A stretch of 64,000 nt of DNA. Source: a virus. Shown piece by piece: positions 30,649 to 37,489 of this stretch (positions are counted from its first letter, which is position 1; each line of letters starts with the position of its first letter). The notes under the pieces were generated by a model. The model saw only the letters and a program-made list of their open reading frames with translations. It was not told where the DNA came from and did not search any database. The stretch is taken from positions 1 to 64,000 of the IMG/VR virus record IMGVR_UViG_3300037235_000042; one strand, written 5' to 3'. The position numbers were made by a program, and so were the translations under genes.

Positions 30649-30726
30649 TGGCGGGCTAGACGGAACTCGCATCCGCTTTACTCCTCCGTGACGGGGAGGC
30701 GGCTCGACTCCTTCGCCCTCTAGCCC
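30649..30726 (-). tRNA. tRNA-Asp(GTC)
   Basis: Acceptor GGGCTAG/CTAGCCC, GCCA. Anticodon arm CCTCC-CCGTCAC-GGAGG, anticodon GTC with C at 33. T loop TGCGAGT has G at 55. Confidence 0.87.
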
Positions 30727-30727
30727 A

Positions 30728-30803
30728 TGGCAAGCTCCCAGCGATTCGAACGCTGATTGACAGATTCAGAATCTGTAGTCCTAGCCAATTGGACGAGGAG
30801 CCT
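30728..30803 (-). tRNA. tRNA-Gln(CTG)
   Basis: Acceptor AGGCTCC/GGAGCTT, GCCA. Anticodon arm ACAGA-TTCTGAA-TCTGT. D and T arms canonical (CAGCG-TTCGAAT-CGCTG). Confidence 0.92.
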
Positions 30804-30809
30804 AGTTAA

Positions 30810-30881
30810 TGGCACCGGCGCTGGGAATCGAGCCCAGACCGCAAGCTTCAAAGGCTTACTACGGCACCAGCCGCACGCCGG
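30810..30881 (-). tRNA. tRNA-Gln(TTG)
   Basis: Acceptor CCGGCGT/GCGCCGG, GCCA-type end. Anticodon arm TAAGC-CTTTGAA-GCTTG. T arm CTGGG-CTCGATT-CCCAG. The D arm is very compact (CGGC-TGGT-GCCG). Confidence 0.88.
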
Positions 30882-30882
30882 A

Positions 30883-31065
30883 TCAAATTTTCAATGAAAT
30901 CGCCCTTATACACCGGGCGCAAACCACCGCCGACTGATCGACGTCTTTTTCCTTCCGCATCCGGTCGACCCGAGCTTCCCGGACCAGCTGACGATGATCA
31001 CCACCGCGTTCGCAGTAATTGATATCGCCGGGCTCGATGGTCGTGTTGAACAGTTTGTGCTTCAT
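30883..31065 (-). CDS. Small basic Cys-containing protein between tRNA genes
   Basis: The product is 60 aa from ATG 31065 (a longer frame would start inside tRNA-Glu). It begins MKHKLFNTTIEPGDINYCER and ends VVCARCIRAISLKI, with three Cys that could bind zinc. It lies between tRNA-Gln and tRNA-Glu and probably comes from the same transcript. Function unknown. Confidence 0.5.
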   Translation of the reverse strand: MKHKLFNTTIEPGDINYCERGGDHRQLVREARVDRMRKEKDVDQSAVVCARCIRAISLKI

Positions 31066-31075
31066 TCTTGATCTC

Positions 31076-31152
31076 TGGTGCCGCATGTCGGAGTCCCACC
31101 GACTTTATCCTCCTTGAAAGAGAGGCCGCTCCAGTCCTTTGCGCTATGCGGC
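31076..31152 (-). tRNA. tRNA-Glu(TTC)
   Basis: Acceptor GCCGCAT/ATGCGGC, ACCA. Anticodon arm CCTCT-CTTTCAA-GGAGG. T loop TGGGACT non-canonical. Confidence 0.9.
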
Positions 31153-31154
31153 AA

Positions 31155-31229
31155 TGGTAGCGGATGACGGTTACGATCCGTCTTTTTTCGGATGAGAACC
31201 GAATGGCCTAGCCAGTAGCCGAATCCGCC
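31155..31229 (-). tRNA. tRNA-Glu(CTC)
   Basis: Acceptor GGCGGAT/ATCCGCT (G1-U72), ACCA. Anticodon arm TTCGG-TTCTCAT-CCGAA. T arm GACGG-ATCGTAA-CCGTC, loop non-canonical. Confidence 0.86.
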
Positions 31230-31247
31230 GTTTAACTATCGAACTCT

Positions 31248-31595
31248 TTATCGAACCACCAAAAACGGAATCGTCACCAGCTGTTTCTCCTTGGTGACCA
31301 TGTCCGTCGCCGAGAACACCAGATTAACCTGCTTCCCGGCTGAGGTTGGCCCGGTCGGCGTCCCCGTTACCACAGCAGATCGAGGATCCTCGGCGACCAA
31401 GGCTAGTCCGGCAGGCATCGGGTCGCTGGTTGAATCCAGATCCCAGCAGATCTGATGCAGGGGCTTATCCAAGGTGTGCAGCCCCGTGTACAAGTAAGCG
31501 GTGAATGGACGGTTGATCCTGGAGATCAGCGCCGGAAAGGGTTGGGCTAATCCTGGTATCTCCTGATCGTTCAAATCCGTAGCGATGTCGGGCAT
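31248..31595 (-). CDS. Hypothetical protein with Ig/cadherin-like end
   Basis: A 115-aa protein with SD AAAGGAA. It contains PGLAQPFPALISRINRPFTA and a C-terminal beta region GTPTGPTSAGKQVNLVFSAT then KQLVTIPFLVV, resembling the edge strands of Ig-like folds. It lies alone between two blocks of tRNA genes, so it may be a transferred or relocated structural gene. Family not recognised. Confidence 0.55.
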   Translation of the reverse strand: MPDIATDLNDQEIPGLAQPFPALISRINRPFTAYLYTGLHTLDKPLHQICWDLDSTSDPMPAGLALVAEDPRSAVVTGTPTGPTSAGKQVNLVFSATDMVTKEKQLVTIPFLVVR

Positions 31596-31630
31596 AGAAT
31601 TCCTTTCAAGTTGGATTAAGTAGATCAGAT

Positions 31631-31664
31631 TAAAAAAGCCTTCTAGTTTTTAAGTAGAAGGCTT
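31631..31664 (-). terminator. Rho-independent terminator
   Basis: On the - strand AAGCCTTCT pairs with AGAAGGCTT around an 11-nt loop, followed by a run of T. It would end transcripts coming from the tRNA block at 32126-33251. Confidence 0.7.
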
Positions 31665-31817
31665 GCCGTTTAAACCCGTCAAATCCTTCCAACTACCCAC
31701 AACCTTCGCCCTGAAACCACGCTTGGTGTAGTCCAAACGGAGTCTTGGTCACAGTCGGGGTCGTAGGTTGATCGGAATGGATTGGTGTTCTCATGTTCTG
31801 GTAACTCAACAGGAAGA

Positions 31818-31846
31818 ACTCTACTATTCGGACGAAAACTTGTCAA
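31818..31846 (-). promoter_or_regulatory. Sigma70-like promoter
   Basis: TTGACA (31846-31841), a 17-nt spacer and TAGAGT (31823-31818) on the - strand. It lies just upstream of the terminator at 31631-31664. It may drive an attenuated leader before the gene at 31248-31595. The rest of 31665-31940 shows no gene. Confidence 0.45.
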
Positions 31847-31940
31847 CAGGAAAATTAAGAGAATTCCTTAACCGGGTAAGGTATCGACGGTATTGTTCCT
31901 TCTTCCGGTTCCACGCAAGCTGATAAGCGGAGGAATTCTT

Positions 31941-32120
31941 ATGCCCTGTTCACAGCAGGATCGCTTCTCAGCATCGGCGGATAAACTTCAAGGGGAACTG
32001 GAATCGCTGGATAACCGGTTGCAACAGTTGCAGAATATGGAAGAGATATTGGAGAAGGTGGAAGGATCACCGATACTGACGAGGACGGAGAGAAGGATGG
32101 AGTTTAACCGAGCGGCTTAG
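31941..32120 (+). CDS. Small coiled-coil protein
   Basis: The product is 59 aa from ATG 31941, with GGAGG 7-8 nt upstream. It begins MPCSQQDRFSASADKLQGEL and forms a predicted coil (LDNRLQQLQNMEEILEKVEG). It is on the opposite strand to the surrounding tRNA genes. Function unknown. Confidence 0.55.
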   Translation: MPCSQQDRFSASADKLQGELESLDNRLQQLQNMEEILEKVEGSPILTRTERRMEFNRAA

Positions 32121-32125
32121 AAGAC

Positions 32126-32202
32126 TGGTAGGCCAGGTCGGACTCGAACCGACAACCTCTAGATTCGGAATCTAGCGCGATTTCCTTTTTCGCTTCTGGC
32201 CT
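32126..32202 (-). tRNA. tRNA-Arg(CCG)
   Basis: Acceptor AGGCCAG/CTGGCCT, ACCA. Anticodon arm CTAGA-TTCCGAA-TCTAG. D and T arms canonical (GTCGG-TTCGAGT-CCGAC). Confidence 0.93.
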
Positions 32203-32204
32203 AA

Positions 32205-32280
32205 TGGTGACAGCGTCGAGGCTCGAACTCGAAATTGCTTTTTAGGAGAAAGCTGTGATTTCCGTTTTCACCACGCCGTC
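32205..32280 (-). tRNA. tRNA-Arg(CCT)
   Basis: Acceptor GACGGCG/CGCTGTC, ACCA. Anticodon arm GCTTT-CTCCTAA-AAAGC. T arm TCGAG-TTCGAGC-CTCGA. Confidence 0.92.
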
Positions 32281-32286
32281 GAAATA

Positions 32287-32364
32287 TGGTGCGGGATAGA
32301 GGACTCGAACCTCTTGCCTCGGGTTTCGTAGACCCGCGCTCTGATCCTGATGAGCTAATCCCGC
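32287..32364 (-). tRNA. tRNA-Arg(ACG)
   Basis: Acceptor GCGGGAT/ATCCCGC, ACCA. Anticodon arm CGGGT-CTACGAA-ACCCG. T loop TTCGAGT canonical. Confidence 0.94.
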
Positions 32365-32369
32365 AAACT

Positions 32370-32445
32370 TGGGGGCTGCTGGCCGACTCGAACGGCCATT
32401 CGAACTTTAGAAGAGTTCGTCCTAATCCTGTTGGATGAAGCAGCC
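32370..32445 (-). tRNA. tRNA-Arg(TCT)
   Basis: Acceptor GGCTGCT/AGCAGCC with discriminator C and CCA. Anticodon arm GAACT-CTTCTAA-AGTTC. T arm GGCCG-TTCGAGT-CGGCC. Confidence 0.92.
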
Positions 32446-32465
32446 ATAGTTAACCTCTGTAAAAG

Positions 32466-32541
32466 TGGTGGAGGTCATGGGATTCGAACCCACATCGGCT
32501 CGCTTAAAAGGCGAGGGTCTTCACCATTAGACGAAACCTCC
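32466..32541 (-). tRNA. tRNA-Lys(TTT)
   Basis: Acceptor GGAGGTT/GACCTCC, ACCA. Anticodon arm CTCGC-CTTTTAA-GCGAG. T arm GTGGG-TTCGAAT-CCCAT. Confidence 0.94.
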
Positions 32542-32549
32542 AAAACTCT

Positions 32550-32628
32550 TGGTGGGTGCGGCTGGGGTCGAACCAGCATGTTCCTGATTAAGAGTCAGGA
32601 GCGCCTTCCATCACTCCGCCACGCACCC
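32550..32628 (-). tRNA. tRNA-Lys(CTT)
   Basis: Acceptor GGGTGCG/CGCACCC, ACCA. Anticodon arm CCTGA-CTCTTAA-TCAGG. T arm GCTGG-TTCGACC-CCAGC. Confidence 0.93.
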
Positions 32629-32629
32629 A

Positions 32630-32703
32630 TGGTACTCGCAGGTTGAGTCGAACAACCATCTCGTGCTCATCAGACACGGGCCTTACCGTTAGACGATGCG
32701 AGT
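32630..32703 (-). tRNA. tRNA-Ile(GAT)
   Basis: Acceptor ACTCGCA/TGCGAGT, ACCA. Anticodon arm CGTGT-CTGATGA-GCACG. T arm GGTTG-TTCGACT-CAACC. Confidence 0.93.
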
Positions 32704-32705
32704 GA

Positions 32706-32773
32706 AACTTGCGGGCCGCCGTTACCCCTGACAGGACTTCAACCACTGTCAGGATTGTTGAACTTTGGCCCAG
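32706..32773 (-). ncRNA. tRNA-like remnant or small structured RNA
   Basis: The - strand has an acceptor-like TGGGCC/GGCCCG pair enclosing an 8-bp hairpin CCTGACAG/CTGTCAGG with an 11-nt loop. There is no D or T arm and no CCA. It fills exactly one tRNA-sized slot between tRNA-Ile and tRNA-Val, so a decayed tRNA gene is the simplest reading. Confidence 0.4.
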
Positions 32774-32775
32774 CT

Positions 32776-32850
32776 TGGTGCGCGGTGAGCGATTCGAACG
32801 CCCGACAAGTAGTTCGTAAAACTACGGCTCTACCCCTGAGCTAACCGCGC
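32776..32850 (-). tRNA. tRNA-Val(TAC)
   Basis: Acceptor GCGCGGT/ACCGCGC, ACCA. Anticodon arm GTAGT-TTTACGA-ACTAC. T arm GGGCG-TTCGAAT-CGCTC. Confidence 0.93.
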
Positions 32851-32856
32851 AAACTT

Positions 32857-32935
32857 TGGTCCGTCCTCTTGGATTTGAACCAAGGCCCTTCGCCTTATGA
32901 GGGCGCTGCTCTAGGCCGGGCTGAGCTAAGGACGG
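32857..32935 (-). tRNA. tRNA-Met(CAT)
   Basis: Acceptor CCGTCCT/AGGACGG, ACCA. Anticodon loop CTCATAA with stem CGCC/GGCG. T arm CTTGG-TTCAAAT-CCAAG. Full acceptor pairing suggests elongator Met or Ile(CAU). Confidence 0.9.
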
Positions 32936-32943
32936 ACGGGAGG

Positions 32944-33126
32944 TTATTGCACCCCCAGTTTATACGACGCCTTCTTGTTCTTCCGTTGACGTTTTTTACC
33001 TTTTTTAAACTTGGCCTTCGCGTAACGGACTTGTGGCGGATATTTTTTGAACACTCGTTCACGATGCGCCTTGCGTTCCGCCGCCTTGCGGAGCTTGGTC
33101 GCTAGTTTCTGTCCTGTTGTACGCAT
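32944..33126 (-). CDS. Small highly basic protein
   Basis: A 60-aa protein with SD AGAGGTG 7 nt upstream. It is dominated by Lys/Arg (MRTTGQKLATKLRKAAERKA, FKKGKKRQRKNKKASYKLG), so it is probably RNA- or DNA-binding. It lies between two tRNA genes and could assist RNA structure, but that is inference from charge and place. Confidence 0.6.
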   Translation of the reverse strand: MRTTGQKLATKLRKAAERKAHRERVFKKYPPQVRYAKAKFKKGKKRQRKNKKASYKLGVQ

Positions 33127-33174
33127 TGACGTTCACCTCTTAGTGAATCGTCATGGCGGACCTCCTTTGGAATT

Positions 33175-33251
33175 TGGCGACACCGGGAGGACTCCAACCT
33201 CCACCCTTCCGCTTAACAGGCGGCTGCTCGGCGCATCTCAGCTTCGGTGCC
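33175..33251 (-). tRNA. tRNA-Asn(GTT)
   Basis: Acceptor GGCACCG/CGGTGTC, GCCA. Anticodon loop CTGTTAA on stem CCGC/GCGG. T loop TTGGAGT has G at 56. Confidence 0.9.
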
Positions 33252-33259
33252 AAAATATT

Positions 33260-33288
33260 AAAGGTCCCCATCTCTGAGGACCCTTTTT
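33260..33288. terminator. Bidirectional terminator at the edge of the tRNA island
   Basis: AAAGGTCC pairs with GGACCCTTT around a short loop; CTTTTTG follows on + and TTTAATATTTT on -. A second hairpin (GTCTC/GAGAC) follows to about 33318. 33319-33425 shows no gene. Confidence 0.6.
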
Positions 33289-33425
33289 GTCTCCACTCCA
33301 ACAGTGATAAAGAGACAGTCAGGTCCCCAAACGCATATTGCGCTTCACTTTAATGACGCGCCTAGCTGAGTTGGGGTTGATCAATCTCATGGTTTGGGTA
33401 GGATACGAAATTGGAGTAGGAGATG

Positions 33426-33653
33426 TCAAGCTAATTTCCTATACGCATACCCGCCGTTTTTCACGAATTCATGGAAATACTGCCCCGACGACAACGCCTG
33501 CGCGAACCCGGTCACCACATCTCCTGCAACCTGTGAGTAAACATAGGTCGAGCCGTTTTTAAACTGGACGTACAGCTCCATCGCGTCTTCGTCATAAGCG
33601 ACCGCTGCTAAATGCCCGGACGGAACGATTTGTATCTCCTTCAACACTCTCAT
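33426..33653 (-). CDS. KTSC-domain protein
   Basis: The 75-aa protein is essentially one KTSC domain: PSGHLAAVAYDEDAMELYVQ, then FKNGSTYVYSQVAGDVVTG and SSGQYFHEFVKNGGYAYRKL. KTSC domains occur alone in phage proteins and at the C-terminus of some lysyl-tRNA synthetases; RNA or tRNA binding has been suggested. Placement beside the tRNA island is notable. It is divergent from the next gene with 14 nt between starts. Confidence 0.85.
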   Translation of the reverse strand: MRVLKEIQIVPSGHLAAVAYDEDAMELYVQFKNGSTYVYSQVAGDVVTGFAQALSSGQYFHEFVKNGGYAYRKLA

Positions 33654-33667
33654 ATACTACATCAGAA

Positions 33668-34525
33668 ATGGCGAAACCGGAAAAATCCGTCCAAGAACTC
33701 CTCTCCGCAGGCGGCAACGGTCCCATCACCACACAATCTCTAGCCAAGCTGCTCGAAGTCGGCCTGCCGGAGATCCAGTCCCTGATCGATAATGAATATC
33801 TGCGCGTAATCTTCAACAAGGAATCCTTTCCTGCAACCGTCGTCGCCTGTCCAGGGGATCGCGGGTTGATCTGGCTCCGGCAGATGTTCCGTCCTTTTTA
33901 TCTTCGGCCTATGATCAAGTTGGTTGAAGTACGCGAGATGATCGAACAGTATAGAAAAAAGGAACCCAAACGCTGGGAGATTGACCGATGGGCAGCCGTT
34001 ATGGGAACGCTGGATTTCTACCGGAAGCTATGCTTCGAACACCGGATTCCAATCTACCACGACGAGGAATTCGGGGAGTTACTGACTATTGAAGGCTTCG
34101 GCTGGTTGCTCCTCCGGCTCCGGACGTCTTGGCAGAAACGAGGGAAAAAGGATCAGGCTTCGCTCTTAGCCTATCTGCTTAACACCCTACCGGATCCGCA
34201 ACTGAAGCCTAAGGATCCTCTGGAAGTCCCGCGTTACTCTGCCCAGTTGTCGAAAGAGATAAACCGGATCGCCCGTTTGCCTATTGAACAACGGACGATC
34301 ATGGCGCTGAATCTCTACCAGTGCTGGAAGGATGCACGGACAGTTCAGGAATGCCTGATCAAGTTGAAGGATCTGGAGAGGTATCTGGAAAAGGATAACG
34401 GTGGTCCAGGAAGCGGACATAGACGTAATCAATACGCGTTCAAATGCGGCCCGAGGGTAGCTGAGGTAATGGAATTCGACCGCAGGATCGAGAGGTTGAA
34501 GGATCAGGTTACGACGGTCGAGTAA
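33668..34525 (+). CDS. Hypothetical protein with N-terminal HTH-like segment
   Basis: A 285-aa protein. PITTQSLAKLLEVGLPEIQS (about residues 18-37) resembles a helix-turn-helix, followed by a mostly helical body (EVREMIEQYRKKEPKRWEID) and a basic C-terminus. It is the only large + strand gene among the - strand late genes. No SD is visible; TATACT at 33653-33658 could give a nearly leaderless transcript. A regulator or packaging-associated role is possible. Confidence 0.55.
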   Translation: MAKPEKSVQELLSAGGNGPITTQSLAKLLEVGLPEIQSLIDNEYLRVIFNKESFPATVVACPGDRGLIWLRQMFRPFYLRPMIKLVEVREMIEQYRKKEPKRWEIDRWAAVMGTLDFYRKLCFEHRIPIYHDEEFGELLTIEGFGWLLLRLRTSWQKRGKKDQASLLAYLLNTLPDPQLKPKDPLEVPRYSAQLSKEINRIARLPIEQRTIMALNLYQCWKDARTVQECLIKLKDLERYLEKDNGGPGSGHRRNQYAFKCGPRVAEVMEFDRRIERLKDQVTTVE

Positions 34526-34530
34526 ACCGA

Positions 34531-34722
34531 TCAGCAATCCGGCTTGTGGACGATTATTAAAGTGTCGACGTTCGGGATTATCTGCGGTCGACAGTCGCAA
34601 TCCCTTCCGATCTTGTGGCCGTGATGAAACTGAACCCCGTCGATCTCAATCCCTTGTACGACGTCGATCTGCACGACTTCTGCTTCACCGTCGTCGGGGA
34701 TTACCAGCCATTGACGTTTCAT
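34531..34722 (-). CDS. Small hypothetical protein
   Basis: A 63-aa protein beginning MKRQWLVIPDDGEAEVVQID with a C-terminal CDCRPQIIPNVDTLIIVHKP. It overlaps the next upstream gene by 38 nt. Unknown function. Confidence 0.5.
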   Translation of the reverse strand: MKRQWLVIPDDGEAEVVQIDVVQGIEIDGVQFHHGHKIGRDCDCRPQIIPNVDTLIIVHKPDC

Positions 34723-34954
34723 CTTCTTGGGAAGAGTCGATCTCTTTCTTGAGTTCGTTGGCCATTTTTAACAAATGATCAGGTTCTTCGGACTCTAGGA
34801 TTGACATAACCTCGTCGCGGGAGAGATCGATCAGGAATCCTCCGTCGATAGGCGAACTCCCGGCGAGGAAGATCGAACAATGATCGTCGTCGATGGGCTT
34901 GACCACGGCTAGGAGATCAGTGTTGATTAGTAATTCGTCGAGCAGGATGAACAT
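34685..34954 (-). CDS. Small acidic hypothetical protein
   Basis: The 89-aa protein contains DLLAVVKPIDDDHCSIFLAG and LIDLSRDEVMSILESEEPDH, then an acidic helical tail. The ATG directly follows the stop of the large gene upstream. Unknown function. Confidence 0.5.
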   Translation of the reverse strand: MFILLDELLINTDLLAVVKPIDDDHCSIFLAGSSPIDGGFLIDLSRDEVMSILESEEPDHLLKMANELKKEIDSSQEDETSMAGNPRRR

Positions 34955-37489
34955 TTACCTATTAACCTCTTCTCTGGTTTCCGTCTCTTCTTTCTGATCT
35001 TCCTTAGGCGCTGACTGTCCCGCGACCGCAGCTCCCGCGTAGCGTCCGACTCGACGAGGCTTATCCAATCTACCAGACTTGGCCGGAGTAATCTTAACCC
35101 TTCTAGGCGGTTTCGCTCCACGATACGCTGAGTATTGCGTTAACTGTCGGTCGAGATCCGCGATGGAGTTCTGGATCTGTTGCTGCAGATCCGACGGTAA
35201 CGCAGCATAAGGCGTGATATTCCGTCCTCCTCCAGCCCTGGCCACGTAATCCTGCAACCGCTTCATGGCTTGGTACGCCATCTGTGGATCGGTCGTGTAC
35301 ATCGTCCCTGGACCGACACGGGACACGTCACCACCAGAAGTTTCAGGGATCATTTGCCAGACGGTTTCACGTTTGGTCGGAGAGCCGGTAAAACTACGAT
35401 CAGGCGTGATACTCCCTTTCGGGCCGATTTCAAGCTTTCGCTCCTTGGGTGGAGTGTAGTAATCCTTGTGGAACGCCGGATCACCACCGACGCCGGTTCT
35501 TCCCTTGTGCGAAGACGGCTCGAAAGGTTCATAGCTAGGATTGGGAACTTCCCGCGTCCCCGCGTACTCCATCCGAGTCGACCGTTCATAAGGAGTGATT
35601 AATTCCTGAGGAATTCCGCCGTTGACGCGAAACATGGGCTCCCCCGGAGAGGAAGTAGTCATGTCACGTACTGGAACAGCACTGAAACTGTCTGCTTGGC
35701 CTTTTCCGTAAACTCGATGAATAGGTGCTTGTGAAGACGATGGAAGGGCTTTCTGTTCCACCGGAGCGACTTCTACCTTTTCTCCAGTTGCACCTTCGCC
35801 GAGCTTCCCTACTCCTTGCTTGAACCAGAGGTTGAACTCCCCGGCTGGTTCACGTTCGAATCTTAACGCCCGCTTGGCGACGTGGCGTTCCCACAACGAA
35901 CCGTGTTCCAGATTACCAAGATAACCTTTCGCTACTTCAGCTGCTTGGCTAGGGTCGACATCAGCGAAGTAGGTCGCGTGAATGCCGTCACGGAAGCGGA
36001 TCGCCGCAGCTTCCCTGGCTCCGTATTGTCGAAGGTCGACTCCGCTTATTTCAGATAACTTCGGATACATGAACTGCCGGATCGAGTCAGCGGCGATCTT
36101 CCATGCGTAGATTGTGTCAGCGGACGCACCAATAGTCTTACCAGGGACTCCACTTAGCGCTCCCTTGATCTTCTTGTTCGCGGTTATTTTGATATCGTTC
36201 AACTCGCCGATATTCTTAGCGTCGTCGACACGGTCAGCGAGGTTGTAGAGCGCTCTGGCGAGTTGAGGGTTGGCTGCTTTCTCTTCTTCAGCTGCGGAAT
36301 TCATCAGATCGTCTATGATCTTAGGCTTTATATCCTTGATGGAATCCGCCGCGTATTCCTGCGCGATCTTTCTAAACGGACGGTCAGCAATATCAACCGC
36401 GCCACTTGAAGCTTCTAGCGCCCGTCGTGCACCAGCGCGGATATTGCTCACGAACTTCCCAGTCGGGTTCCCTTGAGCATCAAACGCGGGTTCTACCCGT
36501 TGAAACCACTTCGCACCGCGCCGGACAGGAAACGATCCCGTGAACCGGCCTTTCATACTTTTGGTGGCCGGACTCTCTGAGAAGAAATCCGGATGAACAA
36601 CTCTTTCTTCCAAGGACCGCTGGTCGACGTAGCCGCTTTCCTGCAGCCATTGTTTCAACAAGGGTCGAACCTGTTGAGCGATCCACAAGTTATCATGGAC
36701 TTCACCGTAGATCGGTGTTCGATCAGCTTGGGACTTCCCGATCATTGCGGCGAGACTTTCGTCTTCCTTAACCGCGTGTCGGCCTGTAGCCTCACTGGAT
36801 TCACTCCCGCCGACGACTTTCTTCAACAATTTCCCTGCGCCGATAGTTGCAGCAGGAACGGTAAACATCGACGCAAGGCCACTAGTGTACATCCCTGCAC
36901 CGAAGTCCCTCCAAGCCTGATCAGGATCGCCGCCGAACAAGGCTGAGGTGAAGTTAAGTGATTTCCAAGCTTCCTTTGCTCCACCTTCTTTATTCGCTTC
37001 AGGATGAGATTGGAGATAACGTTGGAATTCTGAATCTGGTCTATCGGTTAATTGCCGGAAGGGGTCGGTCAGTCCCTTGCCGAAGTTCAGCGTAGAATCC
37101 CAGATCTTCTTCCCGGTCATCGGTCGGCCAGTTTCAGGATCGTTCAGAATAGCCATCGGTGCGCCGAGCTGGTCGGCTATTCCTTTACCTAATTCAACGA
37201 TGCCTGACGCTGCCCGGACGGTTCCGGCGTCGGACGTGGGTTCAACCTTTGTCTTCGGCCCAGCAGCAGGACGTTTAGCCTGTGCATAAGCAGCTGGAGC
37301 CAAGCGTTCAATGGTCTCGTCGAATTTCCTGTCTGACAGCTTGCCGAAATCCGGATCATGTTGCGCAAGGAAATCCTTCTGCCCCTTGGGCGTCATGGCA
37401 TGGAAATCCGGATCGTTCAGCACTGATTGGATGACTTGGGAGTTATCCTGGGGGCTGGACGCCTGCGGGTTGTTTTGCTCCGGGGGCAT
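34955..37489 (-). CDS. Putative internal virion (ejection) protein
   Basis: An 844-aa, mostly helical, hydrophilic protein with a Gln/Ser/Pro-rich N-terminus (MPPEQNNPQASSPQDNSQVI) and one short hydrophobic stretch (GLASMFTVPAATIGAGKLLK). Basic and acidic tracts are at the end. The following two genes look like the same class, and the position between GNAT-like and tail genes matches internal core proteins of podoviruses. Function inferred from position and composition; no enzymatic motif seen. Confidence 0.5.
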   Translation of the reverse strand: MPPEQNNPQASSPQDNSQVIQSVLNDPDFHAMTPKGQKDFLAQHDPDFGKLSDRKFDETIERLAPAAYAQAKRPAAGPKTKVEPTSDAGTVRAASGIVELGKGIADQLGAPMAILNDPETGRPMTGKKIWDSTLNFGKGLTDPFRQLTDRPDSEFQRYLQSHPEANKEGGAKEAWKSLNFTSALFGGDPDQAWRDFGAGMYTSGLASMFTVPAATIGAGKLLKKVVGGSESSEATGRHAVKEDESLAAMIGKSQADRTPIYGEVHDNLWIAQQVRPLLKQWLQESGYVDQRSLEERVVHPDFFSESPATKSMKGRFTGSFPVRRGAKWFQRVEPAFDAQGNPTGKFVSNIRAGARRALEASSGAVDIADRPFRKIAQEYAADSIKDIKPKIIDDLMNSAAEEEKAANPQLARALYNLADRVDDAKNIGELNDIKITANKKIKGALSGVPGKTIGASADTIYAWKIAADSIRQFMYPKLSEISGVDLRQYGAREAAAIRFRDGIHATYFADVDPSQAAEVAKGYLGNLEHGSLWERHVAKRALRFEREPAGEFNLWFKQGVGKLGEGATGEKVEVAPVEQKALPSSSQAPIHRVYGKGQADSFSAVPVRDMTTSSPGEPMFRVNGGIPQELITPYERSTRMEYAGTREVPNPSYEPFEPSSHKGRTGVGGDPAFHKDYYTPPKERKLEIGPKGSITPDRSFTGSPTKRETVWQMIPETSGGDVSRVGPGTMYTTDPQMAYQAMKRLQDYVARAGGGRNITPYAALPSDLQQQIQNSIADLDRQLTQYSAYRGAKPPRRVKITPAKSGRLDKPRRVGRYAGAAVAGQSAPKEDQKEETETREEVNR

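Noticed and set aside
25771-33251. CRISPR array in the repeat-rich RNA island
   Set aside because: The recurrent GGTTCGAATCC-like sequences are tRNA T arms at tRNA spacing, not direct repeats with unique spacers.
33338-33562. 74-aa + strand ORF overlapping the KTSC gene
   Set aside because: It is antisense to a confident KTSC domain and has no SD.
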